A stretch of 19,696 nt of DNA from Thermodesulfobacteriota bacterium. GTDB lineage: Bacteria > Desulfobacterota > BSN033 > UBA1163. Position numbers and translations under genes: made by a program. Below the pieces are notes generated by a model. That model worked only from the letters and a program-made list of their open reading frames with translations. It was not told the DNA's origin and made no database searches. This document shows positions 1 through 6,444 of the stretch, piece by piece. The stretch is from assembly GCA_030024065.1 (NCBI GenBank), contig JASEIE010000024.1, positions 1-19,696 on the forward strand, in the 5' to 3' direction. Numbering within the stretch: the stretch's first letter is position 1; each line of letters starts with the position of its first letter.

Positions 1-4
1 AAAC

Positions 5-244
5 TTGTATGTACTTGAAAAATTCGTTTATTTTTTCAAATGTGACAATGTCAAGGTAACAAGGAAAGGCATTATTTCTGAGCCGCGCCGAACAACCAGG
101 ATTGGTAGCAGTTATTACATTTCGCTACCGAAAGAATTTTTGGAGGCGCACGATATAAAGGAAGGCGATTGGCTTCCTGTAGCCGCCAACCACATACTTA
201 AAGTTATCCCGATGGCTGAAGGTAAAGGAGGTATTACAATGTGA
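5..244 (+). CDS. SpoVT/AbrB-type DNA-binding protein, possibly 5'-partial
   Basis: Small protein of up to 79 residues. Its C-terminal half matches the swapped-hairpin AbrB/SpoVT fold: a TTRIGSSYYISLPKEFL stretch (about residues 30-46), then HDIKEGD and a hydrophobic strand (LKVIPM). This fold binds DNA as a dimer in AbrB-type transition regulators and in MazE-like antitoxins. The only in-frame start is TTG at position 5, only four bases from the window edge, so the gene may begin upstream and the first 20 or so residues may not be native. No toxin gene follows; the next gene, 61 bp on, encodes a TctC-type binding protein, so a transcriptional regulator is more likely than an antitoxin. An AAAGGAGG stretch just before the stop codon precedes an ATG-TGA, which is this gene's own last codon and stop. 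Confidence 0.55.
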   Translation: MYVLEKFVYFFKCDNVKVTRKGIISEPRRTTRIGSSYYISLPKEFLEAHDIKEGDWLPVAANHILKVIPMAEGKGGITM

Positions 245-305
245 TGGGAAAGTAATTCAAATGGTCAAAATGAAGAGAAAACAAATAGAAAAGGAGGAAA
301 ATATT

Positions 306-1358
306 ATGTCGAGGTGGTTAATTAAATATTTGTTTTTAGGTTTGGTTTTAGTGTTGATTCTGGGTGCTGGTGCCAAGCCGGCACCGGCGGTGGAAAAGCC
401 GGAAGATTTCTATAAAGGTAAAATGATAACCTTTATGGTTCCCTTTGGGCCTGGTGGTGGTTATGACCTTTGGGCTCGGGCTCTAGCTCCTCACATAAAG
501 AAGCATACTGGAGCCACTGTTGTGGTGACGAACATGGAAGGTGCCGGAGGTTTAGTTGGTGGCGGGTGGCTTTACCATACTGCCAAGCCGGATGGACTTA
601 CCATTGCTATTCTAAATACGCCAGGAATGATTTTAGCGGAAATGCTCGATTTTGAGGGTGCTAAATATGAATTGGCGAAGTTCAGCTGGATATGTCGTGT
701 GGAGTTAAACCCGACTGCACTTCTTGCGAGCAAGGCATCGGGCTTTAAGACAATCGAGGACATGCAGAAAGCTGTAAAAACAATCCGGTTTACTGCAGTT
801 GATCCCACTACGGACATTGCCATTGCATCGGCAGCGATTATAGAAGCCTTTGGTCTTAAGGCTAAAATTATACCCGGCTATAAGGGGGCCAAAGAACGTA
901 TGTTAGCTATTCTTGCCGGTAGGGAGGCAGATATTGCCATAGTTGGCTTAGGTGGCGAGTATATAACGATGGTCAAGCAAGGTGACCTAACTCTGGTAGC
1001 CATGGTAGTAGCCACGAGACATCCGGAATTTCCCGAGAAACCAACTCTTTTGGAGATGCCTGGCTTAGGGGCAGAAGGCAAGAAGTTACTAGAGCTGATA
1101 AATATCCTCTTTGCTTCGTCGCGTATGATAGCAGCACCACCGAGGACACCTGAAGATAGAGCGGCTTTCTTGGAGAAGGCTCTAATGGCAAGTCTGAATG
1201 AGCCGGCTCTTATCGAGTGGGCAAAGAAAGGGGGCCGTGACTGGGCGCCTCTGTCAGCTAAGGAATCCAAAGATTTGATAACCAAGCTACTTGAAGTTGT
1301 GCCTCCGGCAGAGAGACCTAAGCTTAAAGATATATTTATAAAAAAGTATTATTATTGA
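306..1358 (+). CDS. TctC/Bug-family periplasmic solute-binding protein
   Basis: 350-residue secreted binding protein of the tripartite tricarboxylate transporter (TTT) receptor family. The ATG at 306 is chosen over an in-frame ATG at 261 because AGGAGG (292-297) lies 8 nt upstream and the protein then starts with a normal Sec signal peptide: a charged MSRWLIK, a hydrophobic LVLVLILGAG core, and probable cleavage after AKPAPA. Family motifs are the MVPFGPGGGYDLWAR strand-turn, a VVVTNMEGAGG segment and the LYHTAKPDG motif. Such proteins bind carboxylates and other small organic acids in the periplasm. No TctA or TctB membrane gene is present, so it is an orphan receptor that must share a transporter encoded elsewhere. 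It precedes a glycyl radical enzyme, so it may capture that enzyme's substrate (inference). Confidence 0.88.
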   Translation: MSRWLIKYLFLGLVLVLILGAGAKPAPAVEKPEDFYKGKMITFMVPFGPGGGYDLWARALAPHIKKHTGATVVVTNMEGAGGLVGGGWLYHTAKPDGLTIAILNTPGMILAEMLDFEGAKYELAKFSWICRVELNPTALLASKASGFKTIEDMQKAVKTIRFTAVDPTTDIAIASAAIIEAFGLKAKIIPGYKGAKERMLAILAGREADIAIVGLGGEYITMVKQGDLTLVAMVVATRHPEFPEKPTLLEMPGLGAEGKKLLELINILFASSRMIAAPPRTPEDRAAFLEKALMASLNEPALIEWAKKGGRDWAPLSAKESKDLITKLLEVVPPAERPKLKDIFIKKYYY

Positions 1359-1378
1359 CCGATTGGGGAACTTTTATT

Positions 1379-1554
1379 GCCTCGCCCACTAATCATAAAT
1401 AATCCAACCATAGAGGGGGGATGCGAAAATGGAAAAGAGCGCCGAACCGATGTTTGTCGTTAGTGGGCAGGCGCTCTTGGGTGTTGACCAGAGGCAGATT
1501 TTAAGCGGAACTAATAGGAGGTTGGTCGAAAGACCCAAATCTGGGCGAAGATGA
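1379..1554 (+). promoter_or_regulatory. Structured leader upstream of glycyl radical enzyme gene, unknown class
   Basis: This intergenic stretch contains several inverted repeats that could fold in RNA. Helix A pairs GCCCACTAA (1384-1392) with TTAGTGGGC (1460-1468), and extends past one bulged C by GCCT (1379-1382) with AGGC (1469-1472). Helix B pairs AAGAGCGCC (1435-1443) perfectly with GGCGCTCTT (1470-1478). A and B share bases 1470-1472, so they partly exclude each other, as in an attenuator or riboswitch. A third arm pairs CAGATTT (1495-1501) with AAATCTG (1537-1543) and encloses GGTC-GAAA-GACC (1524-1535), a GNRA tetraloop hairpin. I cannot match it to a known riboswitch consensus. The pairings are read directly; function is inference. 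Confidence 0.45.
1429..1554 (+). CDS. Possible 41-residue small ORF in the leader
   Basis: An ATG at 1429 has GAGGGGGG at 1413-1420, 8 nt upstream, a good ribosome binding site. The 41-codon frame ends at TGA 1552-1554. The peptide (beginning MEKSAEPMFVVSGQALLG) has no motif, signal peptide or membrane segment that I recognise, and ends in a basic stretch. The frame overlaps the leader helices, so it could be a leader peptide whose translation alters folding, or a chance frame. The good SD spacing is the only positive evidence. Confidence 0.25.
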   Translation: MEKSAEPMFVVSGQALLGVDQRQILSGTNRRLVERPKSGRR

Positions 1555-1568
1555 AAAAATTAAAAATG

Positions 1569-1602
1569 GAGTGCGCAGAGGCTTAACAGACACTGTGCGC
1601 TC
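1569..1602 (+). promoter_or_regulatory. Hairpin abutting the glycyl radical enzyme RBS
   Basis: GAGTGCGCAG (1569-1578) pairs with CTGTGCGCTC (1593-1602), giving ten base pairs including two G-U wobbles, around a 14-nt loop. The 3' arm ends two bases before the AGGAGG ribosome binding site (1605-1610) of the glycyl radical enzyme. It could shield or expose the RBS or act as an mRNA-stabilising stem. It has no U-tract and is not a terminator. Confidence 0.4.
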
Positions 1603-1614
1603 AGAGGAGGAAAT

Positions 1615-4026
1615 GTGGCAATCAGAGTAGACGAGAGCAGAGTGGACGAGAGTCCCGGGATCACCCTTCCTGAAAGGGCTAAGAAATTAAAGGAGAGGTA
1701 CTTAACAGCCACGCCGCAAGTATGCGCAGAAAGGGCTCACCTTTTCACTCAGTATTGGAGACAATCTGAAGGCGAACCAATATATATAAGGAGGGCCAAG
1801 GCTTTCCGCCATGTGCTGGAGCGGATGAGCGTTTGTATCTGCGAGCATGAACTTATTGTAGGAAGCCAAACAAAATACAGCCGGGGGGCGTCGCCCTACC
1901 TTGAGTTCAAGCATCGCTGGCTTAGAGACGAACTACATAAGCTTTCCGAACGAGAGGGTATTCGTTTCAACATAACGGAACAGGATAGGAAGTCGCTTCT
2001 CGAGGATGCTGATTTTTGGGACGGAAGATCGCTGGAGGATGTAACCGTGCCCATAAAACTCGAGAAGTGGGGCAGGCGATATCAAGTTGCCGTCGAGAGC
2101 AGGCTGACTACCGATAATAGTATCAGACCAGTAGGGCGAATAACAGTGGATTATCCTCGAGTGCTTCGGGAAGGACTTAATGGTGCAATAGGTGAGGCTA
2201 AGACTAAACTCGCTGGCTTGGTGATTGATTCTGCTGAGGCAGTGCGCCATAAGTTCTTCCTGGAGGCTGTGATCATCGCCTGTGAGGCTGTAATAGCTTT
2301 TGCGAAGAGGTATAGCCAGCTCGCCAAAGAGTTGGCTGAAAAGGAAACAGATATCCAAAGAAAGTCAGAGTTATTGCAAATCTGTGACATCTGTGATTGG
2401 GTGCCGGCAAATCCACCCAGAACATTCCACGAAGCTCTTCAATGCTTTTGGTTTATCCACTTAGCAGTTGAGATTGAGCAGAATGCGCCTGGCTATAGTC
2501 CAGCCAGGTTTGACCAGTACATGTATCCTTTTTATAAGAAAGATATTGAGGAGGGAAGACTAACGAGGGATGAAGCAGCCGAATTACTGTGTTGTCTATG
2601 GGTTAAGTTCCAAGAAATAACTTCTTTGGAGGATGCTGGGCTCGAAGTGCGCAATTCCGGTAACCTGTTTCAAAACATAACTATCGGGGGGCAAACGCCT
2701 GAGGGAAAAGATGCTACTAATGAGCTCTCTTACCTGATCTTAGATGTAACCGGAGCTTTAAAACTTATGCAGCCAACCATATCCCTGAGGTATCATGATG
2801 GCCTGCCAGAGGATTTCCTGCTCAAGGCAGCGGAGCTGGTAAGCACAGGCGGTGGGATGCCCGCCTTCTTTAACGACAAGTATGCTTTGGCTGTTTTGCC
2901 CTACTATGGAGTACCTAAGGAGGAGGCGCGCAACTGGACACCCGTCGGCTGTGTGGAGATGAACATTCCCCATTGCACCTCTCCCATGAGCAGTAGCGGG
3001 TGGTACAGTTTGCCCAAAATTTTAGAATTAACCCTGAATAATGGGATAGATCCCTTATCAGGATTTCAGCTGGGACCGGCTACCGGTGACCCCAGACAGT
3101 TTAGAAATTTTGAGGAATTGTTCGGCGCGTTTAAAAAACAGGTAATAGCTGTGTTTGAGCTGGTTAACGTCTTTCACCTTCTCGGTTTTGCCTTCCATCC
3201 GCTTCTGGTGCCCCTCCCCTTTATATCTGCTCTAATGAATGATTGTATCAAAAAGGGTAAGGATATTACCGAAGGGGGCGCTCGTTATTTAAATATGGCT
3301 GCTCCCTCACCAGTCGGTTTTTGTAGCGCCGCAAACCCCCTAACTGCTATCAAAAAACTGGTCTTTGAGGACAAAACAGTTGAAATGGGTAAGCTTCTAG
3401 ATGCTCTGGCAGCCAATTGCGAAGGTTACGACGAATTGCGAAAGAAGCTGTTAGATGCCCCCAAATATGGCAATAATGACGATTATGCTGACACGGTAAT
3501 GAATCGGGTTTTCCAGCTGTGGAATGAATTGGTCTTCCAATATCCCAACCGTTGGGGAGCCCCCCAAGCCCCTAAATATCTTGGTATCACTGCCCATTAT
3601 TTCTATGGAAAAACAGTGGGGGCAACACCCGACGGGAGGTTGGCTTACACACCTTTCAGTGACGGCTCTCTGTCACCCTATCCGGGTACAGACAGGAAAG
3701 GACCTACAGCAGTAATCAAATCAGCATCGAGCATAGATGTCAACCCGACGCTATGCACTTTGCTAAATCAAAAATTTCACCCGGCAGCCATTCGGGGCAA
3801 AGGAGGGCTGCGGAAGCTCCTTGCCTTAGTAAAAACTTATTTTGACCTCAACGGGTACCATATTCAATTCAATGTGGTTGACCGGGAGACGCTCTTGGAT
3901 GCCAAAAAGCACCCTGAGAAACATAGAGATTTGGTAGTGAGGGTAGCGGGTTTTAGCGCCCATTTTGTGGAGCTAGCACCCATGATTCAAGATGAGATTA
4001 TTTCTAGGACGGAACAGACTTTTTAG
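1615..4026 (+). CDS. Glycyl radical enzyme (lyase/dehydratase/decarboxylase type), substrate unknown
   Basis: 803-residue member of the pyruvate formate-lyase-like glycyl radical family. The start is GTG at 1615, four bases after AGGAGG (1605-1610); the ATG at 1613 is out of frame and stops quickly. The PFL-like domain fills most of the protein. The active-site loop reads NWTPVGCVEMN, giving thiyl Cys446 with Glu448 two residues on. The glycyl radical motif VRVAGFSAHF puts the radical on Gly779, 24 residues from the C-terminus. In this family a Cys-x-Glu pair marks dehydratases, C-N or C-S lyases and arylacetate decarboxylases; formate-lyases have Cys-Cys, and alkylsuccinate synthases lack the Glu. 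The length is nearer glycerol or hydroxyproline dehydratases than the roughly 900-residue hydroxyphenylacetate decarboxylase. The activase gene follows directly. No microcompartment shell genes are visible, so the enzyme is probably free in the cytosol. Confidence 0.93.
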   Translation: MAIRVDESRVDESPGITLPERAKKLKERYLTATPQVCAERAHLFTQYWRQSEGEPIYIRRAKAFRHVLERMSVCICEHELIVGSQTKYSRGASPYLEFKHRWLRDELHKLSEREGIRFNITEQDRKSLLEDADFWDGRSLEDVTVPIKLEKWGRRYQVAVESRLTTDNSIRPVGRITVDYPRVLREGLNGAIGEAKTKLAGLVIDSAEAVRHKFFLEAVIIACEAVIAFAKRYSQLAKELAEKETDIQRKSELLQICDICDWVPANPPRTFHEALQCFWFIHLAVEIEQNAPGYSPARFDQYMYPFYKKDIEEGRLTRDEAAELLCCLWVKFQEITSLEDAGLEVRNSGNLFQNITIGGQTPEGKDATNELSYLILDVTGALKLMQPTISLRYHDGLPEDFLLKAAELVSTGGGMPAFFNDKYALAVLPYYGVPKEEARNWTPVGCVEMNIPHCTSPMSSSGWYSLPKILELTLNNGIDPLSGFQLGPATGDPRQFRNFEELFGAFKKQVIAVFELVNVFHLLGFAFHPLLVPLPFISALMNDCIKKGKDITEGGARYLNMAAPSPVGFCSAANPLTAIKKLVFEDKTVEMGKLLDALAANCEGYDELRKKLLDAPKYGNNDDYADTVMNRVFQLWNELVFQYPNRWGAPQAPKYLGITAHYFYGKTVGATPDGRLAYTPFSDGSLSPYPGTDRKGPTAVIKSASSIDVNPTLCTLLNQKFHPAAIRGKGGLRKLLALVKTYFDLNGYHIQFNVVDRETLLDAKKHPEKHRDLVVRVAGFSAHFVELAPMIQDEIISRTEQTF

Positions 4027-4100
4027 CTTTTCTGCCCGGTGAAATTTGTCACGGAGGATTTATTATCGAAGTCACAGAACATGCCCCTCTTGCGGCGGTT

Positions 4101-4988
4101 GTGTTTAATATACAGAGATATTCGGTGCAGGATGGTCCGGGAATTAGAAGTACTGTCTTTTTAAAAGGTTGCCCGCTCCGCTGTCTCTGGTGTAGCAATC
4201 CAGAGTCACAGCATAGACAGCCAGAGATTATGTTCGATAGTTCCAAGTGCACGAGATGCGGCAATTGTGTCAAGGCGTGTCCCACAGGGGCAACTGTTGA
4301 GGCCGAAGAGGATATAAGGATAGATCGAAGCATATGCCAAGGATGTGGCGCGTGTGTGGATAAGTGTCCTGGCGGGGCGAGAGAACTTGTCGGTAACTAT
4401 ATGACAGTTGAAGAAGTGCTCAACGAGGTTTCCCAAGATACGCTATTTTACCGCAACTCTGGAGGCGGTGTTACCCTCTCCGGTGGGGAGCCCTTAGAGT
4501 ACCCTGAGTTTTCTGCACAATTTTTTAAGAGGGCTCATAGGAAGGGTTTTCACACAGCACTAGACACTTGCGGATATGCCAGTTGGCAAGCAATGCAACG
4601 AGTAGTAGAGCATGTGGATATAGTGCTTTATGATATTAAGCATACCGAACCTTTGGTTCATAAGTTACTTACTGGTGTTTCCAACGAACTAATCTTGGAG
4701 AATGCTCGTTTGCTGGCTGCTAACGGAATATCTTTAGTAATACGCGTTCCCGTTATCCCAGGATGCAACGATTCTGAGGAAAATATCAAATCTATCGCAC
4801 AATTTACACGCGAAATAGGCATTAGCAGGCTTGATTTGCTGCCCTATCATAGACTGGGGATGCAAAAATATCGCAAACTAGGCAGGGACTACGAACTAAA
4901 TAGGGAACCGTTGCCCCGAGAGCGCCTATTAGCTCTTCAAGAGATAGCGGAAGGGAGCGGACTAAAGGTAAGTGTAGTGGGCCAATAG
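4101..4988 (+). CDS. Glycyl radical enzyme activating enzyme (radical SAM)
   Basis: Radical SAM activase that would install the glycyl radical on the upstream enzyme by cleaving S-adenosylmethionine. The sequence shows FNIQRYSVQDGPGIRS, the CxxxCxxC cluster motif in GCPLRCLWCSNPE (Cys24, 28, 31 counted from the GTG), an inserted bacterial ferredoxin domain with two CxxCxxCxxxCP motifs (CTRCGNCVKACP and CQGCGACVDKCP), and the SAM-binding SGGEPL strand. This layout is typical of activases of non-PFL glycyl radical enzymes. GTG at 4101 is the only conventional in-frame start, but it cuts into the first beta strand and has no good ribosome binding site. The frame is open upstream with GGAGG at 4053-4057 followed by ATT (4062) and ATC (4065), so the true start may be a rare ATT/ATC codon, adding about 13 residues that end in APLAAVV. 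Confidence 0.92.
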   Translation: MFNIQRYSVQDGPGIRSTVFLKGCPLRCLWCSNPESQHRQPEIMFDSSKCTRCGNCVKACPTGATVEAEEDIRIDRSICQGCGACVDKCPGGARELVGNYMTVEEVLNEVSQDTLFYRNSGGGVTLSGGEPLEYPEFSAQFFKRAHRKGFHTALDTCGYASWQAMQRVVEHVDIVLYDIKHTEPLVHKLLTGVSNELILENARLLAANGISLVIRVPVIPGCNDSEENIKSIAQFTREIGISRLDLLPYHRLGMQKYRKLGRDYELNREPLPRERLLALQEIAEGSGLKVSVVGQ

Positions 4989-5042
4989 ATCGTTAGCAGT
5001 CTCCAGGAGCCAGTCAGTGCTAAACAGGCTGACCGAGAATTA

Positions 5043-5067
5043 GCCGAATTTTATCACAGAATTTGGC
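5043..5067 (+). terminator. Inverted repeat after the activase gene
   Basis: GCCGAATT (5043-5050) pairs with AATTTGGC (5060-5067) through eight pairs with one G-U wobble and a 9-nt loop. It lies 55 bp after the activase stop. There is no U-tract, so intrinsic termination is doubtful. Confidence 0.25.
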
Positions 5068-5086
5068 AGAAATAAATTCAAAAATT

Positions 5087-5113
5087 TTGACAATCGATTT
5101 CTTATTTTATATT
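5087..5113 (+). promoter_or_regulatory. Candidate sigma70 promoter before the reductase cluster
   Basis: A perfect TTGACA (-35, 5087-5092) is followed by TATATT (5108-5113, five of six matches to TATAAT). The spacer is only 15 nt, shorter than the preferred 17, so strength is uncertain. It lies in an AT-rich gap and would transcribe the large cluster starting at 5258, with the hairpin at 5152-5194 in its leader. Confidence 0.35.
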
Positions 5114-5151
5114 TACTTCAGATCTCTTCCTTAATGCATATAAATAATAGA

Positions 5152-5194
5152 CGCACCTTTCATCCCCGTCCACAGGATGGGGTTTTCAGGTGCG
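5152..5194 (+). terminator. Strong two-part hairpin with T-run (terminator-like or IS-end-like)
   Basis: The outer arms CGCACCT (5152-5158) and AGGTGCG (5188-5194) are perfectly complementary. Inside, CCCCGTCC (5164-5171) pairs with GGATGGGG (5175-5182), with one G-U wobble and an ACA loop, and TTTT (5183-5186) follows. It can act as an intrinsic terminator for region 1, or as an attenuator if the promoter at 5087-5113 is real. A GC-rich hairpin of this shape also resembles the subterminal hairpins of IS200/IS605-type elements, but no transposase is present. Confidence 0.5.
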
Positions 5195-5257
5195 ATCTTA
5201 ATAATAAAAAACCTCCCACACCTGAATCGAATGCCATAGAAAGGGGAACGTTTAGTG

Positions 5258-6418
5258 ATGAACGGAAAAAAACCACTTGAAACCTTAAAGCCGATCGAAA
5301 GGATCAATCAACAGGTTCCTGATATCGATGAGATCAAGGAATGGAAAGCCCGAGGTGGAAGGGTGGTGGGATGGCTGTGCGATTATGTTCCCGAGGAATT
5401 GATTCATGCGGCAGGGTTGCTGCCGGTCCGGGTGACCGGGGTTTCGAAAGAAATATCGTTAGATGATGCCAACGCCTATCTCTACACCACAACCTGTTCC
5501 TTTGTCCGAACCTGTTTTCAACTTGCCTTTGGGAAGAAGTATGATTTCCTGGACGGGTTTGTCGTTGCCTCTAACTGCGATCACGCACGGAGACTCTTTG
5601 ACGTTTGGGACCGATATATTCCCACGCCTTACCGGTACATCCTCTCAGTGCCTCATACCAAATTACCCCAGGCGCAAAAATTTTATGAGCGAGAACTGGA
5701 AGATTTTAAAAAGAGCTTGGAAGCCCATTTCGAAGTTCGCATCCCAGAGGCTAATGTCGGGGAATCGATCAAACTTTTTAATCAAACCCGCAGAAGCCTC
5801 CGCAAGTTGAACGAGCTAAGAAAAGAGGATTCTCCAAAGATCATGGGCGCTGAGGTCTCCATGATCATGAACGCCTGCGAAAAACTGCCTAAAGAGAAGT
5901 TTAATCCAATGATCGAATCGATTCTTCAGGAGTTGAAAAATACTCGCCGGGAGAATAATACCAAGCTTCGATTGATGGTCTCCGGGAGCGTCCTCAACAA
6001 TGCTAACTATGTCGAGTTTATAGAAGATCAGGGATGCAGTGTTGTCATCGATGATCTTTGCACAGGGGTCCGTTACTGGTGGGACGAGGTCTCGGAGGAT
6101 AGAGCGCCGATGGAGGCCTTGGCCCATCGTTATCTGACCCGTTTCCCATGCGCCAGGATGACCCCCGGGGAAGACCGCTTTAATCAAGTGGTAACATTGG
6201 CTAAAGAATACCGGGTGGATGGAGTGATTCAAGAGATGGTGCGCTACTGTACACCTACCGCCTGGGAGAGACCATGGCTTCGGAAGGGCTTTGAAGATGA
6301 GAATATCCCTGTATTGCAGTTGGAGATATTGTATGGAGCGACAGGGACGGGGCAATTGAAAGTCAGAATCCAGGCCTTCCTCGAAATGCTGGAGATGCAA
6401 TCAGAAGAGTTTTTGTAG
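5258..6418 (+). CDS. 2-hydroxyacyl-CoA dehydratase D / benzoyl-CoA reductase catalytic subunit (BzdN/BcrC-like)
   Basis: Protein of 386-387 residues in the HgdB/FldB/BcrB-BcrC family, which binds a [4Fe-4S] cluster and a CoA-thioester substrate in the cytosol. GTG 5255 and ATG 5258 are adjacent; AGGGGA (5242-5247) serves either, and ATG is preferred. The family fold shows in the N-terminal segment RVVGWLCDYVPEELIHAAGLLPVRV, here spanning about residues 36-60, where the CDYVPEELI block is the usual signature. Candidate cluster cysteines (counted from GTG) are Cys42, Cys81, Cys87, Cys108, Cys269 and Cys332. Size and position first in a four-gene set match the smaller catalytic subunit of class I benzoyl-CoA reductases. 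The second catalytic subunit follows 26 bp later. A heterodimeric 2-hydroxyacyl-CoA dehydratase is the main alternative, but those normally use one homodimeric activator. Confidence 0.85.
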   Translation: MNGKKPLETLKPIERINQQVPDIDEIKEWKARGGRVVGWLCDYVPEELIHAAGLLPVRVTGVSKEISLDDANAYLYTTTCSFVRTCFQLAFGKKYDFLDGFVVASNCDHARRLFDVWDRYIPTPYRYILSVPHTKLPQAQKFYERELEDFKKSLEAHFEVRIPEANVGESIKLFNQTRRSLRKLNELRKEDSPKIMGAEVSMIMNACEKLPKEKFNPMIESILQELKNTRRENNTKLRLMVSGSVLNNANYVEFIEDQGCSVVIDDLCTGVRYWWDEVSEDRAPMEALAHRYLTRFPCARMTPGEDRFNQVVTLAKEYRVDGVIQEMVRYCTPTAWERPWLRKGFEDENIPVLQLEILYGATGTGQLKVRIQAFLEMLEMQSEEFL

Positions 6419-6444
6419 GATAAACCTCTGCGGGGAGATAGGAC

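Noticed and set aside
5..244. Toxin-antitoxin pair based on the AbrB-like protein
   Set aside because: No PIN, MazF or similar toxin gene follows; the next gene encodes a secreted binding protein.
236..256. Start codons after AAAGGAGG (ATG-TGA and ATG GGA AAG TAA)
   Set aside because: The frames are one or three codons long; the first is the natural end of the AbrB-like gene.
1495..1545. tRNA-like fold around the GAAA hairpin
   Set aside because: No acceptor stem, no TTCRA-type T-loop and no anticodon arm of correct size.
5152..5194. Single CRISPR-like repeat
   Set aside because: Only one copy exists and there are no spacers; a terminator or IS-end hairpin explains it better.
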